NCBI GenBank assembly: GCA_018389105.1
Contig: JACATO010000132.1
Span: 2,492,501 to 2,556,500 of the forward strand
Origin: Nautilus pompilius
Taxonomy: Eukaryota > Mollusca > Cephalopoda > Nautilida > Nautilidae
Direction of reading: 5' to 3'
DNA: 64,000 nt
The position numbers and the translations under genes are program-made. The notes beneath the pieces are model-generated. The model saw only the letters and a list, made by a program, of their open reading frames with translations. It ran no database searches and was not told the DNA's origin. Of this stretch, positions 1-10,358 are shown piece by piece. How positions within the stretch are numbered: position 1 is the first letter of the stretch; every line of letters starts with the position of its first letter.

Positions 1-1164
1 ATATGACCGTCCGTGCATCTCATGTATCAGCTGATTTTTTCGAAGTTGTAAATTTAAGTTATTTAAATGAGATGTAATGTCCACAAGGAATGCCAAGGTT
101 GCAAGCCAATCAGGATCGCGAAAATGTGAAGCATCTTCACTTTTGCTTTCAAGGAATATTGCCATTTCTTCATGCAATGCAAATAACCTTTCCAGCACTG
201 ACCCTTGGATAAGCCAGGTCCCCATATTCTGCCTCCGTATCCAACAAAAATTGCTGAAACTGGTGATGATTCAATCCACGAGATAGAATCAGATTTACTG
301 ACTTCACAACAATGTCCATAACATTCTTTAATTTCAAACAATTGGCACGAGATGTCTCTTGATGGATAATGCAATGAATTTTAACCAGTTTCTGTGTTAT
401 TCCATTTGTCCTTGCCAGCAATGCAATGCCGCCTTTTCTCTGTCCCACCATTGCTGGCGCCCCATCAGTTGTGGTGCCAATTAGCTTCGACACATCAAGT
501 TCCATGTCTGACATCATCTTCAACAGAGCTTCAAAAATATCCGTTCCAGTAACCGTCTCCTTCAGAGGAATTAATTGAATAAACTCTTCCAAAATTTGAA
601 AATTTAACATCACTCCTCGCACAAACACTACAAGTTGACGAGAGCACAGACTCGAGAGACACTGCTCAAGTGCAATTGAAAAAAAACAAGACCCCTGCAA
701 TTCGTTGCAAGCAACCCTATAACAACTTTTAACATCTGCTGACATTTCTTCAACTCGTCGTGTGGTCGTTCCTGCAGACAGGCCGATAGATGCGAGTAGA
801 GATTTCTTTTCAGGACAAGCAATATCCACCACTGCCAGTGAACATTCTGTGACAAAGTCTCCGTCTGTAACAGGCTTCATCCTTTCTGGAATACGGGTCG
901 AGACTCCATCTCCTTTATTTCCACTGCTTATCTCGGCAAAAAATAACGTTTGTTTTCCGAAACCAGCCTTCAGTCGCTCAACTCCATCTTTCCTCGCTTC
1001 TTGCCCAGTAAACTTGTTAAAATTTCCAATATGGCGGGACCCGTAATGTCGTCTGCTCTTTGCCGCCTTTCCAGGCAAACGAGACAAACTGGTTTCCCAG
1101 TAAGTGCTCGATGGAGAAGTGATCTACGGCACTTGGCGTCTACCTCCCAGCGTTTTGCATTCAT
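1..1164 (-). pseudogene. hAT transposase (ZBED / GTF2IRD2-like), frameshifted
   Basis: The longest open frame is 1087-170 (305 codons). An N-terminal BED-type zinc finger is split over two frames: the Cys pair (GKPVCLVC) is in the frame covering 1164-970, while the following RRHYGSRH with its His ligands is in the frame starting at 1087, so there is a frameshift near 1040-1090. Family hallmarks follow: TTTDGAPAMVGQRKG (the TDGAPAM block of ZBED5/SCAND3/GTF2IRD2-type transposases), then KIHCIIHQE, then LNLILSRGLNHHQFQQFL-like sequence. Beyond 210 the frame is lost, but family-like residues (LACNLGIPCGHYISF) continue in another frame to the window edge. It cannot encode an active enzyme as it stands. 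The C-terminal hAT dimerisation region lies outside the window. Confidence 0.75.
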
Positions 1165-1169
1165 GGCCC

Positions 1170-1720
1170 TGGGAACTTTTCCTTCGATTTTATTTCGAAA
1201 CGCGAGTTATTCGACAAGTGTCGTGGCACACGTAAATACCTCGCTCACCCGGTATCCTGTTGTCACAAGAGAGACGTCGAGAAGTCGCGTGATATACCTA
1301 CCAACAGCGTGAACCGTCGCCCTAGTACGCCTTTTAACCGCCAAATCTGAAGGAGCATCACTCCGCGGCGGACGTGGAAAAAGGGGGTAATTAGTCCGAA
1401 ATATTCCTCGCAAATCACTCGCCTACGCTGTTTCCGTTCACAAATTTGAACGATCCCACGTGAAAACGAGCGCGCGGAGAGTATCTAATACACATTAATA
1501 AAGTAGTTTGCTTTCCCGTCATCCGTATATACAGAGGAAGCCGTTTATTACAATCACGGATGATGTTATCAAAATTAGCCGCTTGCTATAATCATTGATA
1601 CGTGCTGCTGCCGGAACTCGAACTGTTACCGCAGTAGGGCTGACGCAATCGACCTGCGCTCCCATTGGCTGACGCCAACTCTCGCGGGCCGGTCAGACTT
1701 CATTTATCCTGAGTGGCTAC
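1170..1720. other. CpG-rich leader of the hAT element
   Basis: About 550 bases dense in CG dinucleotides (for example around 1200-1300, 1360-1380 and 1450-1480), in a window otherwise poor in CG. It sits directly upstream of the minus-strand hAT transposase, so it probably holds that element's promoter and 5' untranslated sequence. The retained CpGs fit a recent insertion or lack of methylation. A host CpG-island promoter is the alternative, but no host exon was recognised beside it. Confidence 0.4.
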
Positions 1721-2199
1721 TGTAAATGGAAGGAAAAAAAAAGCAAGAGAAAAGTTTGCATTACATGGAAAATCTAAAATAATAAAAAAAATAAAAAAAA
1801 CACTTGGAGATTTTCTTAAACTTTCTTTGCTCTCATAAACTTTTCTGTAATGCAAAGCCGAGTCTTGGGATCAAAAGAATACCCTTATGAAAACGGTCTC
1901 ATCTATATGAATTCTGGCACAACAAAGGCTTTGTTTATGAGTAACTTCAAAAGAAACATATTATTACAAACTGCTACAATTTTGTGCAGATGATGACAAT
2001 CTTCATACATACCTGAAGCATTCAAAGTTATACAAATGATATCTAAAGTGAAATCTTGGGTCTCCTGACAAAAGAAACTGCAAAAAACTTCCTTAAAGTG
2101 AAAAAGTAAGTAATTGTTGATCAAACTATGGATGTCAGCAGCAAGGAATAGTTATCAGTGTTTGCAAGGTATGTAGATGAAATTTTAATTCCTTGAAGT

Positions 2200-3000
2200 C
2201 TTTCTTGATTTATATGATGTCCCATGACAGTAGAAACAACATAGCTATTGATAGATGCTCCTGTTAGATTTAATTTGACATTTGATTAATTTCCTGGTCA
2301 CTGCTATGATGGGGTTGAAAATTTAAAAGGACATCTTACAGCAGTGCATGCAAGATTTTCTGAAAAGGAACCACAGGTGATCTACATATATTGCAACAAC
2401 CATTGTCTTAATTTTGTCAATAAAGCAGTCTGCGTTTCTATTGCACAATTTAGAGAGTCTACATATGTACATAATTACATTGCGATTTAAGAATTTCAGG
2501 CCTTAAGGTCAACTACAATGTATCCCACATGCTGAACCGTCAGACTGAAAGCAATTTGAGAGGGATCTGAAGCTGTAGTTTTGTTTGGCTGCTTTGAACC
2601 AAATATCTAAACAATTTACAGAGAATCAACCACTTGTGCACCGCATGATCAGTTTGAGAAAGGCAGCATGTATCTTGCTTCTGATATATCTCAATTATAG
2701 AATCCATAGAGCAGTAGAGACATTGATGAAATATCTACAAACATTGAGAAGTTAGGAAGATTTCATTAAAATCTGGAACAGAGCAATAATTCCATTTGAA
2801 TAATGATTTATTGGAATGTTTTGCACCATGTACACAAGGTATCCTACAGTTTGAGGATTGTGGACAACAGTTACCACATCCAATGCAAATTGTAGGACTT
2901 ATTTGCTGAAATTGACAAAATCTCAGATTCCGAATCAGGTATTCATTCTCATAGTTTTGAGAATTCTAATTTTTATAAATAGATTCTCAAATGCTTCATA
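2200..3000 (+). mobile_element. Degenerate hAT (ZMYM1/DUF4371-like) fragment
   Basis: Plus-strand translation near 2297-2450 gives CHCYDGVENLKGH followed by CNNHCLNFVNKAV. This resembles the GQGYDGASNM...VHC.AHSLNL catalytic block of DUF4371-type hAT transposases. Stops and frameshifts interrupt the sequence on both sides. No terminal repeats were found and the edges are guesses. It is similar in type to the minus-strand remnant at 23.3-25.2 kb but looks older. Confidence 0.4.
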
Positions 3001-5680
3001 TTCAACTCTACATGTGGATAGGTATTGAGAACAGTGCAGCTGCATTTATGAGTATGTCCAATGAAACTTGAAACCTTTTTTTTTGTGAAGTGGAATACAT
3101 TTTACATTTACTGTCTGTAGCTAGCTAATGTTACATCTGAATGAAATTTCTCAATGTTACAACAATTTAATATAAGGTTACAATCATCCACGAGACAACT
3201 CATTGTTTTGTGTGCAATTGTAGGTGTACTCCAGAAATAACTGGATAAATTGAATTTTTGGTCATCCGCTTTCCTTTATTTTCTGCTGATCAATATAAAT
3301 AGATTAATGCCAGTTCCTAAGATGATTTGGCTAAGCACTCTTTTCTAGCTGAAAAAGATGCAATGTATACATCAAATTTCCATGTTGTTGTACTTTGGAA
3401 TGCATTTCTGAATACTAAAATTCAAACCTTAACCCCCAAGAGGATAGGAATACACCCTCTCCTTGGGCAGGAGGCCTGTGATTTTGCTCATTGTCCCCAT
3501 CCTTTCAAAATTGTGGCATCAGCTTTGTCCAGATTGTTGCAATTTTAAGATAGTTCTGCTATTTATCAAAAGAATGCTGTTTCATAGAATAAATTACATT
3601 CAAGTGAAAAATATAAATAAAACTATTATATTGTTCCAGAGTTATGATGAAAAGAAATCATTAAAAGTGCTACAAAATATTTATCTATGCTAAAAACTGT
3701 TTAGATTGCAGAGTATGCAACTGCATCATTTTGGAGTTAATGATGATGGAATGGGTATTATGTAATAATAAATTAGCATAATTACTGAGTTTTCACATCC
3801 TCCACAAGCATAAAATTTTTTGGCATTGCCACTGGAGGTGCCCACCCCAACTAGAATTTTGATGAATTGGCACCACTGAATGTGTATGTGGTGCTTGTGT
3901 GTGGTTCTGCTGCTGTGATCAGATCTCTTAACCGAAATGCACATATTAAATAAAGATAGGTGTCAGCAGCAGCAGAAGCTTTCCACTGTATAGACTCCTG
4001 CTACCTAGTGAAGAGTGGAGGATCCAACAGGTTATCAAGGAAAACTGTCCATATACACTCCACACAAACTAAAATACTTATAGAACCAGATCAGGATAAT
4101 TGCCACAGTATTAGAACAGCACTGCTGCTTTAATGTATCATTAAGATGTTAGCTGAAATGTAAAGTCAAGCATTTCTATCAGCTAACCAGAGCAGATAGA
4201 AATCCAACAAAAAATCAATGTGCACCTGAAAAGTTAAAGTTCAGATATTGATATAAAGGCAAAATAATCCCTTTCGTCTGAAACAGTATTAAACAGTCCA
4301 TCAAAATCTCACTTCTCTTTCAGTCAAGAATTCTATTGCCTGGCACTGAAACGAATCAGTTTTATGGATATGCTTATTAATAAAATGAAATGCAGTATAT
4401 ATGAGTGACTTTAAACAGAAAATCTCCCTAGCATGGTTTCTTCTTGAGCAGATGGTCATGTGTGTTTCCTCCATATCTTAATAAATGAAGGGTTCCAGTA
4501 GGGAATTTATGTTGTTAGTGAGTGGCTAACCCCTGTATCCTGTTCTCCACCTGGTTTAGGAAACTGAAACCAGTTTTTTTTCCTTCCTCTGGTGTTTAAT
4601 GCAGATGCACTGCTGTATGTTTCCTTATGCCTAATCCATGAATAGGAATTTTTGGAATACATCACCATGAAAACATTTAAGCATCAGAAGGCATGTATCC
4701 ATCTTGAATAGGTGGTGGTTAAAGAAATAAAACCAAAAAAAGATGTGTTGAAAATTAAAAGCATATTGAAATGCATTATAATTCGGATTTAAATCCTTGG
4801 TGAGAAAAAAATTGGGAAATCCTTCAGTTTTTGCTTGTCTAGTTTGTGTTTTGAAAGACTTCCTCATTGCTTTTGTTCACAACAGTTCGAAAAGGCACCT
4901 ATTTATCAACAGTTTTGTGAGATTTTTTTGGAGACAACATGCTCACCATGGGCAAACTATGGAACTGGATTGGGAAAATACAGTACCCTCACCATTGGAA
5001 CAGTTTATGAAAAACAAGATACAATATAACTAGGCCATGTAGAAAGCATTGCTAAACTAGTGTGAACAGTAACTGATTAGTTTGAGTACCTTAATAAAAA
5101 AATCACTGGACACCCCAATGATGGTGAATAATGCTGTTTATATGGAACAAGGATTTTACTTATACAAAGTAGTTGGTAATATCCCAGCTCCTTTGTATGT
5201 TCCTGTAAAATAACATGGCCATTACCTGCTGAATACGGTAGACGTGTTACTGATACTTGTGCAATAAAAACATTTCTACACTAGAAATTGATATGAGATG
5301 TGGCAAACCAGCATATAAATGCTGTGGTGGCATTACATATACAATTATGAAACTCACATTTGGGTACTTAGCAGAAAGCAATGTAGCAAACTTAAATTCA
5401 ATTTCTAGCAAAATTTTTCTTAAATTCATTTTTTCTCTTGTTTTTAATTTGAAGGACTGGTTGCTAATCTTGAAAATGTTTTTGAAAGGTGTAGGTTCAG
5501 AAGCCAGATATACAAAAATTCCAGGCTCTAAATTAAATTCCTTTTTGGATCAGTTCTTTCATATCAAGAATTGGAAATAATACTGATAATTCAAACTTAT
5601 TGTGTCCATGATTCCAGGTAAGCCACTGATTTTTTATTCACTTAACTATTTTCCTTTGACGGATATACAGTAGACTAAAA
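3000..5680. other. Intergenic, nothing recognised
   Basis: AT-rich sequence with short chance ORFs. A 107-codon ORF at 5257-5580 has no family I recognise, no start context and no flanking splice sites that would argue for a gene. Low-complexity A and T runs occur throughout. Nothing firm can be called. Confidence 0.5.
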
Positions 5681-6110
5681 ATGACCCATAAAAGGATGAA
5701 ATATCTTGCAAAATATAAGTTAGAAATGATTGAATGTGAAATAAAAAATTCAAGAGCTGGGAAAAAATTTGGAATAAATGAAAAGTCTGACTGGCTAAAG
5801 AATGAAAACATTAAAGATATGGCTTATGCTAAGTGAGCCAATTGTCGTAGAAAGTGCTTCTATCCCAACTTTGAAAATGAACTTACCACGTGGATTCAAA
5901 CTGAAAGAAAAAAAAACAACCTGATTTGACATAGCATTTATTCAAATATAATTATGAGCAGTTAGCTAAAGGATGAAATATTGATGACAAGTTAAAGGAT
6001 TTTTCCAATTGATGATAAAGAAAATGATGAAGTGTTGATTAAACAACAAAGACAATATTTAGGGCAATCAGTTAACCCAAGGTGAAAAATGGAAGAATTG
6101 TTTGCTGAAA
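5681..6110 (+). mobile_element. pogo-like transposase N-terminal fragment
   Basis: Starting at the ATG at 5681 the frame reads a helix-turn-helix like those of pogo-type elements: KYKLEMIECEI, then NSRAGKKFGINEKSDWLKN, matching the pattern KLEVI...GNRAAGRKFGVSEK..R.WRK. A second DNA-binding stretch follows (FENELTTWIQTER). In-frame stops are present (for example near 5834) and no DDD catalytic region follows. It is a short, inactive relic whose edges are undetermined. Confidence 0.5.
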
Positions 6111-6119
6111 ATTGTAAGA

Positions 6120-6800
6120 AAGATTTCTATGGATTTGAATATCATCTCTTTTTTTGTGTAAAATGCATTCTGTATCTTGAGCAAAGTGCCTATTTTCTTA
6201 TTGGCAATACTTTCAATTACACTTCCAGTTGAACAGAAAATCTAGCTCTTAAACTACGAAAATTTCTTCAAATCATCTGTGGTATAGTGACAATTTTTTA
6301 TATCATTGTATCTTAGGAACTCAATGGTAGGCATATTTTGCAATGAAAATCAAGGATTTCTACAAGAGAAAAGTGTCTATTAGAGAATGATAAAGCAGTA
6401 TATTTATAGATAATGGATTTTTACAATTAAATATTCTATAATACAGCTGTTAGTTGAAAATATTGACCTCAACTTATACATGAACTATTTTTTGTCTTCA
6501 AGTTTGGAAGTAGATTTGGAGTCAACTTATGTATGGTATTTAAATTTTTAGAAAATATGGATGCCATTACCAACATTTGAAAATGTTTTTAACAAATATC
6601 CATTTCTGACATACTATTGATAACTTTTACTTGTCACCATGCATTTCTGAACAGTACATGAAAAAAAAAACCATCTAGAAATTCTATAAATGAAATAAAG
6701 AATGGAACTCCAAATAGATAACCAAACCAATATTTTGTTTTTTCATTGCAGCAAGTCAGTTTTAATTACATTGAAATTTTAATCTTTTTTTTTGGTGTTG
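6120..6800. other. Intergenic, nothing recognised
   Basis: AT-rich stretch with no ORF of note and no recognised repeat end. It borders the GC-richer LINE-derived sequence that begins near 6800. Confidence 0.5.
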
Positions 6801-8712
6801 TGTGGTGTTTAGGGGTGTGTGTGTTAGGTTGCATATGTTAGATTGCGAGCTGGGTCGGTTCCATGACCGGCCGCCACAGCTGTTTACAAGTGAGGCCTTA
6901 TTTCAACCTGTGTATTGTGTGATTGTTCCTCAACCTAGTGAGAGCAGCGGGCTACCCAACTCCTTCGTATTGCATACAAGAGGGGTAGGTTTCTCCTGGC
7001 TGGACTCTCTAGAACAGAGTTTTCTCTCTGTATGTCCTTGAACTGAGAGGAATAGTTTGGGCCACTATTTATTTTTCAAATTTCCAAATGGAAGTATGGG
7101 ATGGGTAGAGTTCTATTTTTATTTTTGTGGGGTGATGGATGGAGACATGTTCTCCCTCCATTTTTTTGGTGTTATCAGTACTCCCTCGTGGGGGAGTCAG
7201 AGACTCCCGAGATGTTGTTGGTAAAGCAGGTCTTTATGACCCCTGCTTTACTCCCACGTAGGGGAACCAGAGGCTCCCTAGCTGATTTATTCCACACCAC
7301 TTTAATTCTCTGTAGTCTTCTTCTGTTAAGTTCTTATATGGACTATTGTGTGGAATAAAACGAAGAAAGAATCATGGTTAGTCCATGTCAAATTATTTGG
7401 GGTGGAGTACTTTATAAATAAATGGAGGCTTACACTGAAGAAAGGGGAGGGGTTTGGGAAGTTTAGTGAGTAAGTTTTTAAAATATTTTTACAGATAAAT
7501 GTTATAAAGTGATGATAAGATCACTTAAGAAGTTGATTGTATATTATTATTCAAAATGATATAGCAAAATGACTCTCTCTCAAGAGATCTTATCTCAGTA
7601 AAACTCAGAGGAATTGCTAAGTAGTAATCAAAAAATGAATTAAATAAGCATATAGATAATGCAAAAGAGTAGAAGAAAGAGAAGTAGAGAAAAGAGGAGG
7701 AAGAAGTGAATCAGAAAGATCTTCTTTTACAGGAATCTAGATGACATCAACTGAAAGAATAAATTTACATTAGACACAGGATAGGGGGAGGGTTGACTCA
7801 GGTTGGTCGGTCTAAGCTAATAGTTGAAAGAGGGGAAGTGTCAAGGTGTATTTGTAGTTGGTTCCGTGTATTGATGTGACCTAATGCATTATTAGTTAGC
7901 CAGGTGGATGAGAAAATTAGTCTGTCATTAATACTAGATTTCATGACTGTATATTTTTGTTGTAACCAATTAGTTACATAATTTTGAAATAGTAATTCTA
8001 TTGAGGTAGTTTGACCACCTTCTAAAGCTTTCCAGCTATCCCAAGCTATCCGCTGAGTGGTAAAGACCAGAAAGTTCGAAAGACAGTCCTTTTTAGTTTT
8101 ATTATTAAATCAAAAGATGCACCAGAACGATGTAAGTTTGTTCTGGGGACTCTTAATTTTGAAGATCAAATCTCAGATTCTATATTCATCAGACATGAGA
8201 ATAAGCAATGGATTGCCGTTTTGTCCTCCTCGTGATAGGCGAGGCATTTGGGGGAATTTATTAATTTCCATTTATGTTTGTTCTCCCTTGTGGGGCTTAG
8301 TAATTTCCATTGAATGTCAGATGTATATCCGTCCACGAGACGATTAATGGAGCTAGTCCAGTCCCATGGAAGTGTTCCTGAATTTAGGGTACCTTCCTAC
8401 CTCTTCCTATAATTCGGTTCCTCAATGGGTCGTGACGACAGGAAGAGGTAGATGTCTCGCTTGGATAATTTGTCTAGTTCTATTTTAGTATCTCCTAAGC
8501 TTACTATGTTATCTGTTCCTATAGAAATGTTGCTGCTAATCCAATGTTGTAGTGCTGTTAGGTGGTAGTTAGTTAGTAAATTTTTCTGTACTCTATATAG
8601 TTTTAGTTTGTTAGTGAGAACATTGACCCCGTCGAGGGTATCGAATGCTTTCGCTAAACGGGAAATGAAGAGTTTTTGCCATCTTGGCCTATCGTTTACC
8701 ATTCTTATGATA
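6800..8712 (-). mobile_element. Non-LTR retrotransposon (LINE) 3' portion
   Basis: Read on the minus strand, 8762-8397 gives a long frame containing VNDRPRWQKLFISRLAKAFD. It is followed in broken frames by NIQWKLLSPTRENKHKWKL and a Cys-His cluster (KCLAYHEEDKTAIHCLFSC) like the C-terminal zinc-knuckle of LINE reverse-transcriptase proteins, which is C..C..E..H....C in type. Next come KKDCLSNFLVFT and SSTWLTNNALG, which align with a second copy at 50.2-50.5 kb. The 3' untranslated part (about 8000-6800) holds hairpins and a duplicated 34-bp motif. It meets the mariner left end at 8713; whether LINE sequence resumes after 10040 is unclear. The LINE clade is not determined. Confidence 0.55.
7181..7284. 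repeat. Duplicated 34-bp motif flanking a hairpin
   Basis: Two diverged 34-bp copies (7181-7214 and 7251-7284; both begin CTCCC and contain CAGAG and CTCCC) lie 70 bp apart. Between them GTAAAGCAGG (7221-7230) pairs with CCTGCTTTAC (7242-7251), leaving a short loop. Each copy is itself partly self-complementary. The cluster lies in the 3' region of the minus-strand LINE. Confidence 0.6.
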
Positions 8713-8830
8713 CAGGGTGCGGCAAAATGATCTGACACATTTGTATTTTTAATAAAAGCCAAATGGAGTAAAGAACGAAAAATGTGTTTTTATTTTCGAA
8801 ATGTACATAGAATGCCATTTTGTTTCATTT
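8713..8830 (+). repeat. Left 118-bp terminal inverted repeat of mariner
   Basis: It matches the reverse complement of 9923-10040 across 118 bases apart from two substitutions, in the AGTAAAG/AGTTAAG and AATGTGT/AATTTGT segments. It ends 17 bases before the transposase ATG. Confidence 0.9.
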
Positions 8831-8847
8831 CGTTTACAGTTGCCGAC

Positions 8848-9928
8848 ATGAATTGGATGGGCGAACATCGCGCTTTCATCGTGGAAACCTTTATCAAAAA
8901 CAAGGAATCCGTAATTGCAACACAAAGAGCATTCCGTGTACACTTCAGGCTTGGTAGACATGATCCCGTACCTACTCGAAACACGATTTTGCTGTGGGTT
9001 ACCAACTTGAGTTACTGGATCAGCATTGAAACGAAAATCAGCCGGCCGACCTCAGACTGCCAGAACTCCGGAAAATGTGGCAGCGGTAAGAGGTTCAGTT
9101 CAACAGTCTCCACAACGTTCGGCACGGAAACACGCCGCTGCTCTTAGCCTTTCCGATAGAAGTTTGCGAAGAATTCTTCACATGGAGCTGCAAATGCATC
9201 CATACAAAATAATGTTGGCACAACAACTCAGCGAAAGAGACTTTAAAACTCACAGAGCATTGTGTTTGGAAATTCAACAACATGTCCCCCGTGCAGCTGT
9301 TGTGTTGTTCAGTGACGAGGCGCATTTTCACCTGTGTGGCAGCGTGAATAAGCAAAACTTACAATACTGGGCTGAGAATAACCCTCGTGAGTTGCACCAA
9401 CACCCTTTGCATTGTCCTCGGGTAACCATATGGTGTGCGGTAGCAGAATTTGGCATTTGGGGTCCTTACTTCTTCGAAGAAGACAATGTTACAGTGACTG
9501 TGAACTCTGGTTGATATTGTGTGATGCTAGAGACTTTTCTGAAACCCAAATTGAATGAACTTGACGATAAGGACAATGTTTGGTTTAAACAGGATGGGGC
9601 AACAGCCCACACTTCTCGACGTGCGATGGGAATTTTGAGGGAGATGTTCCCCGGTCATTTGATTTCATTGCGTGGTGACATCGGTTGGCCCGCCCGATCA
9701 CCTGATTTGAACCTGTGCGATTTTTTTCTGTGGGGATATCTGAAATCAAAGGTATACACTCATCGCCCTCGATCTATTGAGCGATTAAAAGATGTCATTC
9801 GCCAAGAAATTGCTGCCATTCCACATGAAATGACCTGCCGGGTTATGGACAACTTTCGTGAACACCTTCAACAGTGTGTGGACAATAATGGTACCCACTT
9901 GAGTGATTTAATTTTTAAAACTAAATGA
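8848..9928 (+). pseudogene. mariner-family transposase, one frameshift and one stop
   Basis: The ATG at 8848 opens with NWMGEHRAFIVETFIKN, typical of the DUF4817 helix-turn-helix. The frame shifts near 9010, with a two-base loss likely, just before the linker KRKSAGRPQTARTPENV. The catalytic core then follows: first Asp in FSDEAHFHL, an in-frame TGA at 9512-9514, second Asp in FKQDGATAHTS, and the third acidic residue in SPDLNLCDFFLWG. Counting residues between the second and third acidic positions gives DD41D. The protein ends at TGA 9926-9928, so its last codon falls inside the right terminal repeat. At least two lesions make it inactive. Confidence 0.85.
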
Positions 9929-10040
9929 AACAAAATGGCATTCTATGTACATTTCGAAAATAAAAACAAATTTTTCGTTCTTAACTCCATTTGGCTTTTA
10001 TTAAAAATACAAATGTGTCAGATCATTTTGCCGCACCCTG
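9923..10040 (-). repeat. Right 118-bp terminal inverted repeat of mariner
   Basis: The partner of 8713-8830. It overlaps the transposase stop codon region (9923-9928) and ends at the TA at 10041-10042. Confidence 0.9.
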
Positions 10041-10147
10041 TATTTATTATGTTTAGTATTTGTTGAGCACCTATTTTGCTCTCTTAGCCAATAAATTATA
10101 TTTGTAAATCCATAATTCAAATAAAATATCTTGGCTTTAGATAACAT

Positions 10148-10153
10148 TTTATT
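10148..10153 (-). terminator. Candidate PIGX poly(A) signal
   Basis: AATAAA on the minus strand, about 70 bases after the PIGX stop codon. No experimental support. Other A-rich hexamers are common in this sequence, so this is only the closest plausible one. Confidence 0.4.
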
Positions 10154-10220
10154 ACTGCAGAGATATGAATCAGAAAACACATTTTCTTAAAGAAAAAAAA
10201 GTTACAATCAAGTTCCATGG

Positions 10221-10358
10221 TTAATCTTTCTTGGTTAACATAACAAGCAGCAGCAAAATACCACAACCACTTTCTGATACAAAAAAGGTAACTAATGCTA
10301 CTGCTGTCAAATGATTAATTTTCCCAACAGGTAAATATGTGAGAATTTCTCCATCAAC
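10221..10358 (-). CDS. PIGX: PIGX terminal coding exon
   Basis: 46 codons including TAA. It begins in phase 0 after an acceptor with a T-rich tract (GCTACAG). It encodes [19 protein letters not shown] and then a hydrophobic stretch rich in Leu, Val and Phe, ending LTKKD. This corresponds to the single C-terminal transmembrane helix and short lysine-containing cytosolic tail of PIG-X. Confidence 0.9.
   Translation of the reverse strand, partial: VDGEILTYLPVGKINHLTAVALVTFFVSESGCGILLLLVMLTKKD

Larger units (their letters stand above)
1..1730 (-). mobile_element. hAT DNA transposon, ZBED/GTF2IRD2-like, 5' part, running off the window
   Basis: A hAT-superfamily element read on the minus strand. 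Its 5' end lies near 1730 and its 3' part leaves the window at base 1. The transposase remnant (1-1164) is followed upstream by a CpG-rich, GC-richer leader (about 1170-1720) that contrasts sharply with the AT-rich flank beginning near 1730. The coding part is well preserved compared with the other hAT remnants here, so this is probably one of the younger insertions. The exact terminal inverted repeat was not found, so the right edge is approximate. Confidence 0.7.
8713..10040 (+). mobile_element. mariner-like (DUF4817-type, DD41D) element, nearly full length
   Basis: A 1328-bp element bounded by TA dinucleotides (8711-8712 and 10041-10042). It has matching ends that start CAGGGTGCGGCAAAATGATC. 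The terminal inverted repeats run 118 bp (8713-8830 and 9923-10040) with only two mismatches seen, which is long for mariner-type elements and points to recent activity. It encodes one transposase, now broken. It is inserted next to LINE-derived sequence. Confidence 0.9.

Noticed and set aside
5257-5580. 107-codon plus-strand ORF as a gene
   Set aside because: No recognised domain, no supported splice structure and low-complexity AT-rich flanks. Open length alone is not enough.
8782-9147. 121-codon ORF as a complete small protein
   Set aside because: Only its first half matches the mariner DNA-binding domain. After about 9010 it reads the wrong frame because of a frameshift.
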